DNA of 16,895 bases from JBHEPS01 sp046261635 (GCA_046261635.1 JBHEOL010000303.1:1-16895), one strand, 5' to 3'; shown: positions 7,749 to 14,863, numbered from the stretch's first letter. The notes: a model not told the origin generated them from the letters alone. Translations and numbers: made by a program.

Positions 7749-7934
7749 AACCTCTGCGCAAGTCGGAGGGGTGTCGTTGCCGGCGCCGCCCGCAACCCGG
7801 AGGGCTGATGGCGGTTGCGGGTCGATCTGCGGCGTCGCTCGTCGTCGACGATGCTCCGGCATCGCCTCCTCCTCGCTCCTTGATCTCGGCCCGCAAGCGC
7901 CATCAGCGCCACCCCTCCGACTTGGGCAGAGGTT
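7749..7934. repeat. 186-bp imperfect palindromic element
   Basis: The outer arms 7749-7773 and 7910-7934 are inverted repeats with 24 of 25 matches. An inner arm 7804-7827 pairs imperfectly with 7882-7907. Within the left half, CCCGCAACC (7789-7797) pairs with GGTTGCGGG (7813-7821), competing with the inner arm. The centre contains CGATGC-TCCG-GCATCG (7849-7864), a 6-bp stem with a tetraloop. No transposase or protein-like frame is inside. It may be a miniature mobile or REP-like element or a structured RNA. It is distinct in sequence from the nrfH-nrfA element. Confidence 0.65.
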
Positions 7935-8045
7935 CTCCCTAAACGTTTGATGGCAAAGCGAGATTGTCAGGAGAATGCCAGCAGCGAGCGACGAAGAGGG
8001 GTGAGGGAAAGGGCAGGCGGCATTGTTTTCGCTCGCGGGGAACGG

Positions 8046-8852
8046 ATGGAGCAGCTCTCCGAAGAGGAGCATCGAGGCTCGACACCGCCGCGGCGTCTGG
8101 CCGTGATGAGCTACAACATCCAGGGGCAGGCGGCGTTGTACGGAGCGGGCCACATCGAGGCGATCGGGGAAGTGATCGACTCGAGCCGAGTGGACCTCGT
8201 GGGGTTGCAGGAGGTCCACCGGGAGACGTGGCGATCGCGATTCCGGGACCAGGCGGAGGAGCTCCGCGCGCGAACGGGGATGAATCTCGTGTTCGCGTCG
8301 AGCATGGAGCTCGGTCGCGGCGCTTACGGAAACGCCCTTCTGACGCGAGGGACGGTTCTGCACTCGATGACGCATCGGCTTCCGGGGAGGGGAGAGCCGC
8401 GGACGATGCTGGAAGCTCTGGTGGAGCTGCGCGGCGGAGTGTTCACCGCTTACGTGACGCACCTGGCGGCATGGGGGAGGTTGCGAGCCGTGACGAGGCT
8501 GCGGCAGACCTCGCAGGTATCGCGGCTGGTCGGGAGAAGCAGGCTGCCGTTCGTCCTCATGGGCGATTTCAACTCTCCGCCGACGAGCAGAGAGCTGCGG
8601 ATGTTTTCCGACAGGAGCACGATCATCTCCTGCGTGGATGCGCTGGCGACACACCGCGTGACGGGCAAGTGTCTCGACTACATCTTCGTGGATCCACAGT
8701 GGAGTGTGACGAGCGCACGTGTGCTGAAAGAAGGCCCATCGGATCATTGGCCGCTGACCGCCGAGCTGGAGCGGCGAACGGTCTCGGACCGGATGCTAGA
8801 CTCCGATTCGCTGGACTCCGATTCGATCGATGAGAGGGAACGACCGGCATGA
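8046..8852 (+). CDS. Endonuclease/exonuclease/phosphatase (EEP) family protein
   Basis: A DNase I/exonuclease III/sphingomyelinase-fold phosphoesterase of 268 residues. The metal and catalytic residues are in place: N24 (S-Y-N-I-Q-G), E56 (L-Q-E-V-H), the 'V-T-H-L' histidine, D174 and N176 (G-D-F-N), and S232-D-H234. Substrate may be DNA, RNA, phospholipid or phosphoinositide; sequence does not decide. No signal peptide is seen. The frame is open from TTG 7947, but the extra residues are Arg-rich and unconserved in style, and ATG 8046 starts about 17 residues before the core strand with GGGGAA just upstream, so it is preferred. A 15-bp tandem repeat encodes an acidic tail (L-D-S-D-S twice). 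The stop overlaps the nrfH start (ATGA), implying translational coupling. Confidence 0.82.
   Translation: MEQLSEEEHRGSTPPRRLAVMSYNIQGQAALYGAGHIEAIGEVIDSSRVDLVGLQEVHRETWRSRFRDQAEELRARTGMNLVFASSMELGRGAYGNALLTRGTVLHSMTHRLPGRGEPRTMLEALVELRGGVFTAYVTHLAAWGRLRAVTRLRQTSQVSRLVGRSRLPFVLMGDFNSPPTSRELRMFSDRSTIISCVDALATHRVTGKCLDYIFVDPQWSVTSARVLKEGPSDHWPLTAELERRTVSDRMLDSDSLDSDSIDERERPA
8795..8824 (+). repeat. 15-bp tandem repeat, two copies
   Basis: GCTAGACTCCGATTC (8795-8809) is followed directly by GCTGGACTCCGATTC (8810-8824), one difference. It encodes the repeated L-D-S-D-S tail of the EEP protein just before the nrfH start. Confidence 0.7.
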
Positions 8853-9307
8853 AGTTCTGGACCATTGTGGGGGTCACCGGGCTCGTGGTCGGCGCTGCGC
8901 TGGGGGTCGGTCTGTACACGTTCGCTTACGCGAAGGGGGCCTCCTACATGACGAACGATCCCGGCGCCTGCGCGAACTGCCACGTCATGCAGGACCATTT
9001 CGACGGATGGCTGCATTCGAGTCATCGGGCGGTTGCCGTGTGCAACGACTGTCACACGCCCAAAGGGCTGATCCCGAAGTACGCGACAAAGGCGTCCAAT
9101 GGGTTCTGGCACTCCTTCGCGTTCACGACGGGGCGATTCCCCGATCCTCTGAGGATCAAGGAGCACAACCGGCGGATCACGGAGGGGGCCTGCCGGAAAT
9201 GCCATGAGGCAATCGTGCAGGCGATCGATCATCACGGCGGGGACTCCACCGGAAGTGAATCACTCGCCTGCATCCGTTGCCACCGCACCGTCGGGCACGA
9301 TTTCTGA
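8849..9307 (+). CDS. nrfH: NrfH, tetraheme quinol dehydrogenase subunit of nitrite reductase
   Basis: A 152-residue membrane-anchored c-type cytochrome of the NapC/NirT/NrfH family. It oxidises menaquinol and passes electrons to NrfA on the periplasmic side. One transmembrane helix (about 5-27) is followed by four heme motifs: C41-A-N-C-H45, C65-N-D-C-H69, C115-R-K-C-H119 and C141-I-R-C-H145. The first reads C-A-N-C-H-V-M, the C-x-x-C-H-x-M arrangement by which NrfH uses methionine as a ligand of its first heme. Length is typical. ATG 8849 overlaps the previous stop by 4 bp and has GAGAGGG 10 bp upstream. nrfA should follow at once, but a 167-bp palindromic insertion lies between them. Confidence 0.95.
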   Translation: MKFWTIVGVTGLVVGAALGVGLYTFAYAKGASYMTNDPGACANCHVMQDHFDGWLHSSHRAVAVCNDCHTPKGLIPKYATKASNGFWHSFAFTTGRFPDPLRIKEHNRRITEGACRKCHEAIVQAIDHHGGDSTGSESLACIRCHRTVGHDF

Positions 9308-9319
9308 GAGGGCGCGGCC

Positions 9320-9486
9320 CTAGTGGACTGTAACGACAAAATCAGTAGCACCTGGCTTGGTCTCGACGCCGTGAGCTTCGTTGCGGCTCCTGAGCATAGT
9401 CCCCGCTATGCCTGCGTCGCCGCGCCTCGCCCACGCCGCCGATACCGGCGCCATCTGCTACTGATTTTATCGTTACAGTCCACTAG
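9320..9486. mobile_element. MITE-like palindromic element between nrfH and nrfA
   Basis: Terminal inverted repeats of 31 bp (9320-9350 and 9456-9486) match at 30 positions. Both ends carry CTAG (9320-9323 and 9483-9486), consistent with TA target duplication as in the IS630/Tc1-mariner group, which favours CTAG-like sites. The interior pairs imperfectly along its length and closes with GCATAG (9394-9399) and CTATGC (9406-9411) exactly at the centre. There is no transposase frame. It starts 12 bp after the nrfH stop and ends 3 bp before the nrfA Shine-Dalgarno. Family assignment is inference; the inverted repeat is directly visible. Confidence 0.85.
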
Positions 9487-9499
9487 TATGGAGTGAACC

Positions 9500-10960
9500 A
9501 TGACTGAACGCGACGAAACGACTGCACCCAAGCGGAAACCCCGGAAGACGGTCATGCTGATCACCGTCACGGCGGTGGTCGCCGCTCTGCTGACCTTCGG
9601 GCTCACCGCCCTGCTGGTGAACATCTTCGAGAGAAAAGTCGAGGCGCGGAACCCGTTCTACCGCGTCGTCGAGCTGACCGATACGACGGAAGATCCCGCC
9701 GTGTGGGGGAAGAACTTTCCCATCCAGTACGAGACTTACTCCCGGACCGTGGATCAGGTGCGGACCCGTTACGGCGGGAGTGAAGCAATCCCCCGCACTC
9801 CGACCGAAGCCGATCCGCGATCGATCGTCGCACAGTCCCGGCTCGAGGAAGATCCACGGCTCAAGACCATGTGGGCGGGGTACGCTTTTTCGGTCGACTT
9901 CCGTGAGGAACGCGGGCATGCCTACATGCTCGAGGATCAGGTCTTCACCGAGCGCCAGGTGGCAGCGCAGCAGCCGGGCACGTGCCTCCACTGCCACGCA
10001 TCGATGTACGTGCCGTACATGAAGGCGGGTCAGGGGGATCTGATTCGCGGGTTCGAGATCATGAACCCGCTTCCCTATGCGGAAGCAAGAGCTCAGGTCA
10101 CCCATCCGATCACGTGCATCGACTGCCACGATCCGGAGACGATGCAGTTGAGAATTACGCGGCCCGGCTTTCTCGAGGGCATTCGCGCGCTGAAGGCGTC
10201 GCAGGGAATCGAGAACTACGATCCGAACACGATGGCGAGCCGGCAGGAGATGCGGACCTTCGTCTGCGGTCAATGCCACGTGGAGTACTACTTCAAGGGA
10301 CCCGAGAAGCGGCTCACCTACCCCTGGAGCAAGGGACTCAAGGGCGACGAGATCCTCGCCTACTACGAAGAGAGCGGCTTCAAGGACTGGACGCACGAGA
10401 TTACGGGAGCACCCGTTCTCAAGGCCCAGCACCCCGAATTCGAGACCTGGAACCAGGGGATCCACGCTCGCTCGGGGGTCGCCTGCGCCGACTGCCACAT
10501 GCCGTACACCCGCGTCGGAGCGCTCAAGGTTTCGGACCACTGGGTCCGTTCACCCGTGCTGAACCTCGACAACGCATGCCGCACCTGCCACCACTGGAGC
10601 TCGGACGAGCTTCGCGAGCGCGTTTTCACGATTCAGGACCGCACGTTCGAGATGCGCAACCGCTCGATCGACGCGCTCGTATCGCTGATTGGCGACATCG
10701 AGCAGGCTCAGACCAGCGGCACGCCTCCCGACCGCCTCGACGCGGCCCGCTCCTACCAGCGAAAGGCTCAGTTCCTGATCGACTTCATCGAGGCGGAGAA
10801 CTCGATGGGCTTCCACGCTCCCCAGGAAGCGGCGCGCCTGATGACCGAGGCGATCGATTTCGTTCGTAAAGGGCAGGTCGCGCTCAGGGATGGTGCCGTC
10901 GCCGATCCTGCGTCTCCAGTCGGAGATCCGGCACTGCCGACGCCAGCCGCCGGAAACTGA
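9500..10960 (+). CDS. nrfA: NrfA, pentaheme ammonia-forming nitrite reductase (CxxCH active-site type)
   Basis: A 486-residue periplasmic cytochrome c552 that reduces nitrite to ammonium with six electrons from NrfH. Heme motifs in order: C162-L-H-C-H166, C206-I-D-C-H210, C256-G-Q-C-H260, C329-A-D-C-H333 and C360-R-T-C-H364. The first site, normally C-x-x-C-K with lysine ligating the catalytic heme, is C-x-x-C-H here. Other active-site residues are kept: the 'F-R-E-E-R-G-H' arginine (135/138), calcium ligand E262 and Y263 (C-H-V-E-Y-Y-F), and H311 (K-A-Q-H-P-E-F). An uncleaved-looking N-terminal helix (about 17-43) should anchor it to the membrane. The C-terminal 20 residues are Pro/Ala-rich. 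ATG 9500 has GGAGTGA 3 bp after the MITE-like element. Confidence 0.95.
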   Translation: MTERDETTAPKRKPRKTVMLITVTAVVAALLTFGLTALLVNIFERKVEARNPFYRVVELTDTTEDPAVWGKNFPIQYETYSRTVDQVRTRYGGSEAIPRTPTEADPRSIVAQSRLEEDPRLKTMWAGYAFSVDFREERGHAYMLEDQVFTERQVAAQQPGTCLHCHASMYVPYMKAGQGDLIRGFEIMNPLPYAEARAQVTHPITCIDCHDPETMQLRITRPGFLEGIRALKASQGIENYDPNTMASRQEMRTFVCGQCHVEYYFKGPEKRLTYPWSKGLKGDEILAYYEESGFKDWTHEITGAPVLKAQHPEFETWNQGIHARSGVACADCHMPYTRVGALKVSDHWVRSPVLNLDNACRTCHHWSSDELRERVFTIQDRTFEMRNRSIDALVSLIGDIEQAQTSGTPPDRLDAARSYQRKAQFLIDFIEAENSMGFHAPQEAARLMTEAIDFVRKGQVALRDGAVADPASPVGDPALPTPAAGN

Positions 10961-10962
10961 CC

Positions 10963-11628
10963 TCAGTCCGGCTCTCCGAGCGCAGCCCGATCGGGAATCT
11001 CGAACCCGTCGGGCTGCGTGAGGACGATTCCCTCCTTCTGCCACCGGCTCATGAGCCGGATGGCAGTCTCGAGGGTCGTTCCCACCAGGTCGGCGATCTC
11101 CTGGCGCGAGAGCGCGAGAGGAATCTTCACCCCCGCCCCCTCGGTCTGCCCGAGCCGGTCCGCGAGCGTCAGGAACAGTCGCGAGGTGCGCGACTCGACC
11201 GTCCCGGTCATCTGGGCGATCCGCTTGTTCACCGACATGAGCCGCAGGGTGAGGCCGGCAAGGAGCCGCCGGGTCAGTTCAGGGCGGGAAGCCAGGAGCT
11301 GAAAGAACTCCCTTTCCGGCAGCCCGAGCAGCTTCGACGGCTCGATGGCGACCGCCGTCGCGGGGAACGGGCGGCCCTCGTAGACGGCGACCGTTCCGAC
11401 CGGCTCGCCCCGGCCGAGAATCTCGATGATGACGTCGCGCTCCCCGGCGGCTTTGACGATCTTGACCTTTCCGTCCACGACGAACCAGATCCGCTCCGCG
11501 GGGTCGCCTTCCCGGAAGATGACTTCCCCGCGCTCGAAATCCGCAATGCGGCAGAGGGGTTGTATGGCTTCGCGGTCCTGCGGCGTGAGCGCTGCAAGCG
11601 TGGGAATGACTGAGAAGGGGATATTCAT
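10963..11628 (-). CDS. Crp/Fnr family transcriptional regulator
   Basis: A 221-residue regulator with an N-terminal cyclic-nucleotide-binding-type beta-roll (about 10-115), dimer helix (about 115-145) and a C-terminal winged helix-turn-helix (about 173-198; 'L-S-R-Q-E-I-A-D-L-V-G-T-T-L-E-T-A-I-R'). The phosphate-binding cassette reads G-E-P-V-G-T-V...F-P-A-T, lacking the Glu and Arg-Ser that bind cAMP in Crp. Only one cysteine (C26) is present, so an Fnr-type 4Fe-4S cluster is excluded. The sensing mode is thus unknown; heme/NO sensing as in Dnr or HcpR is possible. The stop is 2 bp from the nrfA stop (convergent). The frame extends upstream to 11988, but that part overlaps the HAD gene, and ATG 11628 fits the family start. 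Confidence 0.88.
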   Translation of the reverse strand: MNIPFSVIPTLAALTPQDREAIQPLCRIADFERGEVIFREGDPAERIWFVVDGKVKIVKAAGERDVIIEILGRGEPVGTVAVYEGRPFPATAVAIEPSKLLGLPEREFFQLLASRPELTRRLLAGLTLRLMSVNKRIAQMTGTVESRTSRLFLTLADRLGQTEGAGVKIPLALSRQEIADLVGTTLETAIRLMSRWQKEGIVLTQPDGFEIPDRAALGEPD

Positions 11629-11638
11629 GCCGGTGGTG

Positions 11639-11644
11639 ATTATA
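11639..11644 (-). promoter_or_regulatory. -10 box TATAAT for the Crp/Fnr gene
   Basis: The minus strand reads TATAAT here, placing transcription start at about 11632, only some 4-5 nt before ATG 11628. The transcript would be almost leaderless. No -35 consensus is seen. The same bases on the plus strand give TATAGA (11641-11646), a possible -10 for the HAD gene. Confidence 0.45.
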
Positions 11645-11667
11645 GAAGGAGTCGGGAGCGGGCCTCG

Positions 11668-12426
11668 ATGAGAGCCATTGCCTTCGATCTGTGGGAGACG
11701 ATCATCACCGACACCGCGGAGACGGCGCTCAAGCAGCAACAGTGCCGGTTGGAACGGATGAGCGAGGTGTTCGACCGGGCAGGAAAGCCCGTGGTTCGAG
11801 AGGCCCTCGAGGCGGCCTATCGCCACACCTGGACCCGGTGCAACGATCTCTACTGGTCCCGGGACCGCGATATCCCCGCCAGGATGCAGATTCTGCACAT
11901 GCTCGAGCCGCTCATGGGCGAGGGCGAGGCTCCCGAGGAACTTCTCGAAGATCTCGAACAGGCGTACGTGGGAGCCGCGGCCGACCACCTGCCCGAGCTC
12001 GTCGACGGAGCCGCCGAGCTGCTTTCACACGTCCGGGAAAAGTGGCGAATCGGACTCGTCAGCAACACCGGGCGCACGCCCGGGGTGATCCTCCGTGGCG
12101 TTCTCGATCGTCTCGGACTCGGTGGCGTGTTCGACGTCGCCCTCTTCTCCAACGAGCACGGCGAATGCAAGCCGGAGCCCTCGATTTTCGCGCGCCTCCA
12201 CGAGGAGCTCGGCGTCGCTCCTGCCGATGTCGTGTTCGTGGGGGATAACCTCTTCTCCGACGTTTGGGGCGCCAAGCAGGCCGGGATGAGGGCAGTTCAC
12301 TTCGATCCGCCGGTGAGAGGCACGGCGATCGGCCCGATCACGCGCCGGGTCGAGAACGTCCTTCCCGACGCGAGAATCACCTCGCTTCGCGAGCTCCCGC
12401 CGATCCTCGAGGAATGGGCCCGATGA
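11668..12426 (+). CDS. HAD superfamily hydrolase (HAD-IA-like)
   Basis: A 252-residue haloacid-dehalogenase-fold hydrolase. Motif I is F-D7-L-W9-E-T11: the nucleophile Asp is present, but the usual second Asp (D+2) of phosphatases is Trp, as in some HAD-IA proteins. Motif II is V-S132-N-T, motif III K168 (E-C-K-P-E-P-S-I-F) and motif IV V-G-D193-N-L-F-S-D198. The cap domain lies at about 15-105. The reaction may be phosphatase or another HAD chemistry; the substrate is unknown. GGGAG (11654-11658) lies 9 bp upstream of ATG 11668. The stop overlaps the next start (ATGA), so it is coupled with the MBL hydrolase. The start is only 39 bp from the divergent Crp/Fnr start. Confidence 0.87.
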   Translation: MRAIAFDLWETIITDTAETALKQQQCRLERMSEVFDRAGKPVVREALEAAYRHTWTRCNDLYWSRDRDIPARMQILHMLEPLMGEGEAPEELLEDLEQAYVGAAADHLPELVDGAAELLSHVREKWRIGLVSNTGRTPGVILRGVLDRLGLGGVFDVALFSNEHGECKPEPSIFARLHEELGVAPADVVFVGDNLFSDVWGAKQAGMRAVHFDPPVRGTAIGPITRRVENVLPDARITSLRELPPILEEWAR

Positions 12427-13274
12427 TCTCGGAAGCCTCGGTTTTTCGGATCGGAGGGCTGACGATCGAGGGGAAGTCGCGCGCGGGTAACGAGACGTGG
12501 TTTCGCGTCCGTGAGCTCGGGTTGAGCCTCGACATCGGCCGCTGCCCGGACCTTCTCGTCGGCCTGTCCAACATCCTGGTGACCCACGCTCACCTGGACC
12601 ATGCTCTCGGGATTCCCTATTACGCGGCGCAGCGAAGGCTCTACCGGCTCGAGGCGGGAAACGTGTTCATCCCGGAGGAAGCGCTGGACGACTACAAGGC
12701 CCTGATGGCACTTCACGAGAAGCTCGAGGGAACCTCCTATCCGCTGAATCTCGTGGGGATGGGGGCGGGGGAGACCCGCCGGTTGCGCCGCGACCTCATC
12801 GTCCGGGCGCACAAGGCAACCCACCGGGTGCCGGCGCGGGCCTGGGAGCTATGCGAGTTGCGGCACAAGCTCCGGCCCGAGCTGGCCGAGAGGAGCGGAC
12901 CCGAGTTGGCGCGGTTGCGCGAGGCGGGCGAAGAGATCGAGACCTGGACGGAGGTTCCGCTTCTGTTCTACACGGGCGACACGGATCGCCGGCTTCTGGA
13001 GGAGAGCGCCGCGCTCTACCGGGCGAGGATCCTGATGATCGAATGCTCGTTCACGGCCGAGGGAGAGGAGGAGCGCGGTCGGAAATACACGCACATCCAC
13101 CTCAGCGACCTGTGGGATCACGCGGACGAGTTCGAAAACGAGTTCATCCTCCTGACCCACTTCAGCCTGCGCGACACGCCGGAGCAGATCCACGACCGGA
13201 TCCGGAGGGAAGCGCCGACGAAGCTGAGGGAGCGGCTCGTGCTCGCGCTCCCCGAACCGTTCCAGCGCATCTGA
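12423..13274 (+). CDS. MBL-fold metallohydrolase, RNase Z-like
   Basis: A 283-residue metallo-beta-lactamase-fold hydrolase. Two-metal site residues are visible: H55-A-H57-L-D59-H60, H134 (A-T-H-R-V-P-A), D186 (Y-T-G-D-T-D) and H246 (L-T-H-F-S). The H-R-V-P and Y-T-G-D-T-D contexts resemble tRNase Z, which trims the 3' end of tRNA precursors, but the compact exosite arm typical of RNase Z is not clearly recognisable, so the substrate is uncertain. ATG 12423 overlaps the HAD stop and has GAGGAA 10 bp upstream; the frame is open further up, but that part lies inside the HAD gene. No signal peptide, so cytosolic. Confidence 0.85.
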   Translation: MISEASVFRIGGLTIEGKSRAGNETWFRVRELGLSLDIGRCPDLLVGLSNILVTHAHLDHALGIPYYAAQRRLYRLEAGNVFIPEEALDDYKALMALHEKLEGTSYPLNLVGMGAGETRRLRRDLIVRAHKATHRVPARAWELCELRHKLRPELAERSGPELARLREAGEEIETWTEVPLLFYTGDTDRRLLEESAALYRARILMIECSFTAEGEEERGRKYTHIHLSDLWDHADEFENEFILLTHFSLRDTPEQIHDRIRREAPTKLRERLVLALPEPFQRI

Positions 13275-13330
13275 AGTCACTGGAACATCGATTGCACCAG
13301 CGGGCGTGAGCGCAAGTTGAACGGATATCG

Positions 13331-14800
13331 ATGAATTCACTGGCCCGCAAGATTGCCCTTTCCGTCTCGATCCTGATCCTGCTCGTCCCGGCTGGGGAGC
13401 TTTCCGGTCGCCAGCCGGCGGCTGCCGGCGCGGGTCTGGAACAGAGGGTCCAATCGCTGTTCAACGACCCGGTCGCGGCGCGATCGAATGCGAGTCTGAT
13501 GGTCGCGGAGGTCGAGAGCGGGAGAGTCGTCGCGGCCAGGAACCCGCGCCGCCCCGTTTCGCCGGCCTCGAACATGAAGCTGTTCACCTCGGCCGCGGGG
13601 ATCGAACTGCTCGGGAGCGATTTTCAGTTCCGCACGATCGTGGCGATCCAGGGGACGGTCGATCCGATCGGAACCCTCCACGGAGACGTTCTGATCACGG
13701 GCCGCGGCGACCCGACGATCGGCGGGAGATTCCACGACGGCGATGCAGCCGAGGTCATTCGGCGTTGGGCCGCGGAACTGCGCAGAGCGGGGGTCAAGAC
13801 CGTCGGGGGCAATCTCATCTTCGAGCACGGCTACTTCGACGACCAGTGGGTTCACCCGACCTGGCCGGAAGATCAGCTGGTGAACTGGTATGAGGCCCCC
13901 GTATCCGCCCTTTCCATTCAGGAAGGATGCGTGATGGTGCGCGTGAAGTCGACTAATCCGGGACAGCGGGCGATCGTCGAGCTCGAGCCGCCGAACGATT
14001 ACATGACCGTCGAGAACACCTGTGTGACGGGTCGAGGGCGCGGCGTGTTCATCACGAGGAAGCGCGATACCAACACCCTCATCGTGAAGGGAAACACGCC
14101 CGCGAGGAGCGGTCCGACCGAGATCTTCGTCACGGTCCTCTATCCCGTGAACTACTTCGCGAACGTGGTCCACTCGACGTTCGCGCGGGAAGGCATCAGC
14201 GTTCAGGGGAAGGTGCTCCTCACCGAGCGGGAGAATCGCGACGGCTGGAGGACGGTGACCGAGCACACGACCCCGATCTCGGTCGTGAACTTCGTCATCA
14301 ACAAGAAGAGCCAGAATTTCTACGCCGAGCAGCTCCTGAAGGCGATCGGGGCAGAGAAAAAGGGGCGGGGGTCGTGGGAGAACGGGAGCGCCGCCGTGAC
14401 CGAATGGCTCGTTGCCGAGGTCGGAGTCGCTCCCGAGGAGTTCGCGATGGTCGATGGCTCCGGGATGTCGCGATTCAACCGCGCCTCCGCCGATTCGTTC
14501 ATCAAGCTCCTCCGGCACATGTGGACGCGCCCCTCGCGAACCGATTTCATCTCGTCGATGCCGTACACCGGCGAGCCGGACTCCCGCCTCCGCCGCCGCC
14601 TGAATCAGCCGCCCTACGCCCGCAGCGTCTATGCGAAGACCGGCTACCTCTCCGGAGCCATCGGACTCTCCGGCTACGTCCAGGGGCAGAGCGGGAAGAT
14701 GTACGCGTTTTCCTTTCTCTTCAACGATTACCGGACCGGAGTGTGGGGTGTTTACAACCTGCAGGACGAGATTCTGAAAGAGATCGTGAAGAACGGTTGA
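13331..14800 (+). CDS. dacB: D-alanyl-D-alanine carboxypeptidase/endopeptidase (PBP4, family S13)
   Basis: A 489-residue penicillin-binding protein of the S13 class that cleaves D-Ala-D-Ala ends and cross-links of peptidoglycan in the periplasm. The N-terminal hydrophobic segment (about 7-22) is a signal peptide or anchor. Catalytic motifs: S80-N-M-K83 (P-A-S-N-M-K-L), S327-Q-N329 and K436-T-G438. The long insertion between the first and second motifs is typical of PBP4. The final segment 'F-S-F-L-F-N-D-Y' is the family's C-terminal strand. ATG 13331, directly before the signal sequence, is supported although its Shine-Dalgarno is weak. It lies 56 bp after the MBL gene and may be in the same transcript. 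Confidence 0.94.
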   Translation: MNSLARKIALSVSILILLVPAGELSGRQPAAAGAGLEQRVQSLFNDPVAARSNASLMVAEVESGRVVAARNPRRPVSPASNMKLFTSAAGIELLGSDFQFRTIVAIQGTVDPIGTLHGDVLITGRGDPTIGGRFHDGDAAEVIRRWAAELRRAGVKTVGGNLIFEHGYFDDQWVHPTWPEDQLVNWYEAPVSALSIQEGCVMVRVKSTNPGQRAIVELEPPNDYMTVENTCVTGRGRGVFITRKRDTNTLIVKGNTPARSGPTEIFVTVLYPVNYFANVVHSTFAREGISVQGKVLLTERENRDGWRTVTEHTTPISVVNFVINKKSQNFYAEQLLKAIGAEKKGRGSWENGSAAVTEWLVAEVGVAPEEFAMVDGSGMSRFNRASADSFIKLLRHMWTRPSRTDFISSMPYTGEPDSRLRRRLNQPPYARSVYAKTGYLSGAIGLSGYVQGQSGKMYAFSFLFNDYRTGVWGVYNLQDEILKEIVKNG

Positions 14801-14863
14801 GGGTGGAACAGGACCGATCCGTCCTGCCCTGACACAGCCCCCCCCGTCCCGCCCGCCATCTGG

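Larger units (their letters stand above)
7465..8045. other. Gene-free intergenic region between divergent genes
   Basis: This 581-bp stretch contains no credible gene. It holds a minus-strand leader with a 5' hairpin, a promoter and operator-like palindrome near 7575-7602, an unexplained G-rich spacer (about 7640-7748), the 186-bp palindromic element, and a possible weak plus-strand promoter (TTGATG 7947-7952, GAGAAT 7971-7976). Open frames that cross it lack protein-like composition. Confidence 0.6.

Noticed and set aside
7749..7934. Integron attC site or CRISPR repeat
   Set aside because: No R/L core pair of the GTTRRRY type, no spaced identical repeats and no integrase or cas gene nearby.
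7685..7942. Plus-strand ORF of 85 codons inside the palindromic element
   Set aside because: It is made of the palindrome's arms and G-rich sequence, with no ribosome site or protein-like composition.
7946..7957. TTTG-ATGG-CAAA as an Fnr/Dnr box upstream of the nrf unit
   Set aside because: It is shorter than and different from TTGAT-N4-ATCAA; such a short palindrome is expected by chance.
11629..11988. N-terminal extension of the Crp/Fnr protein
   Set aside because: It would overlap 320 bp of the HAD gene, and the family normally begins near M-N-I-P-F.
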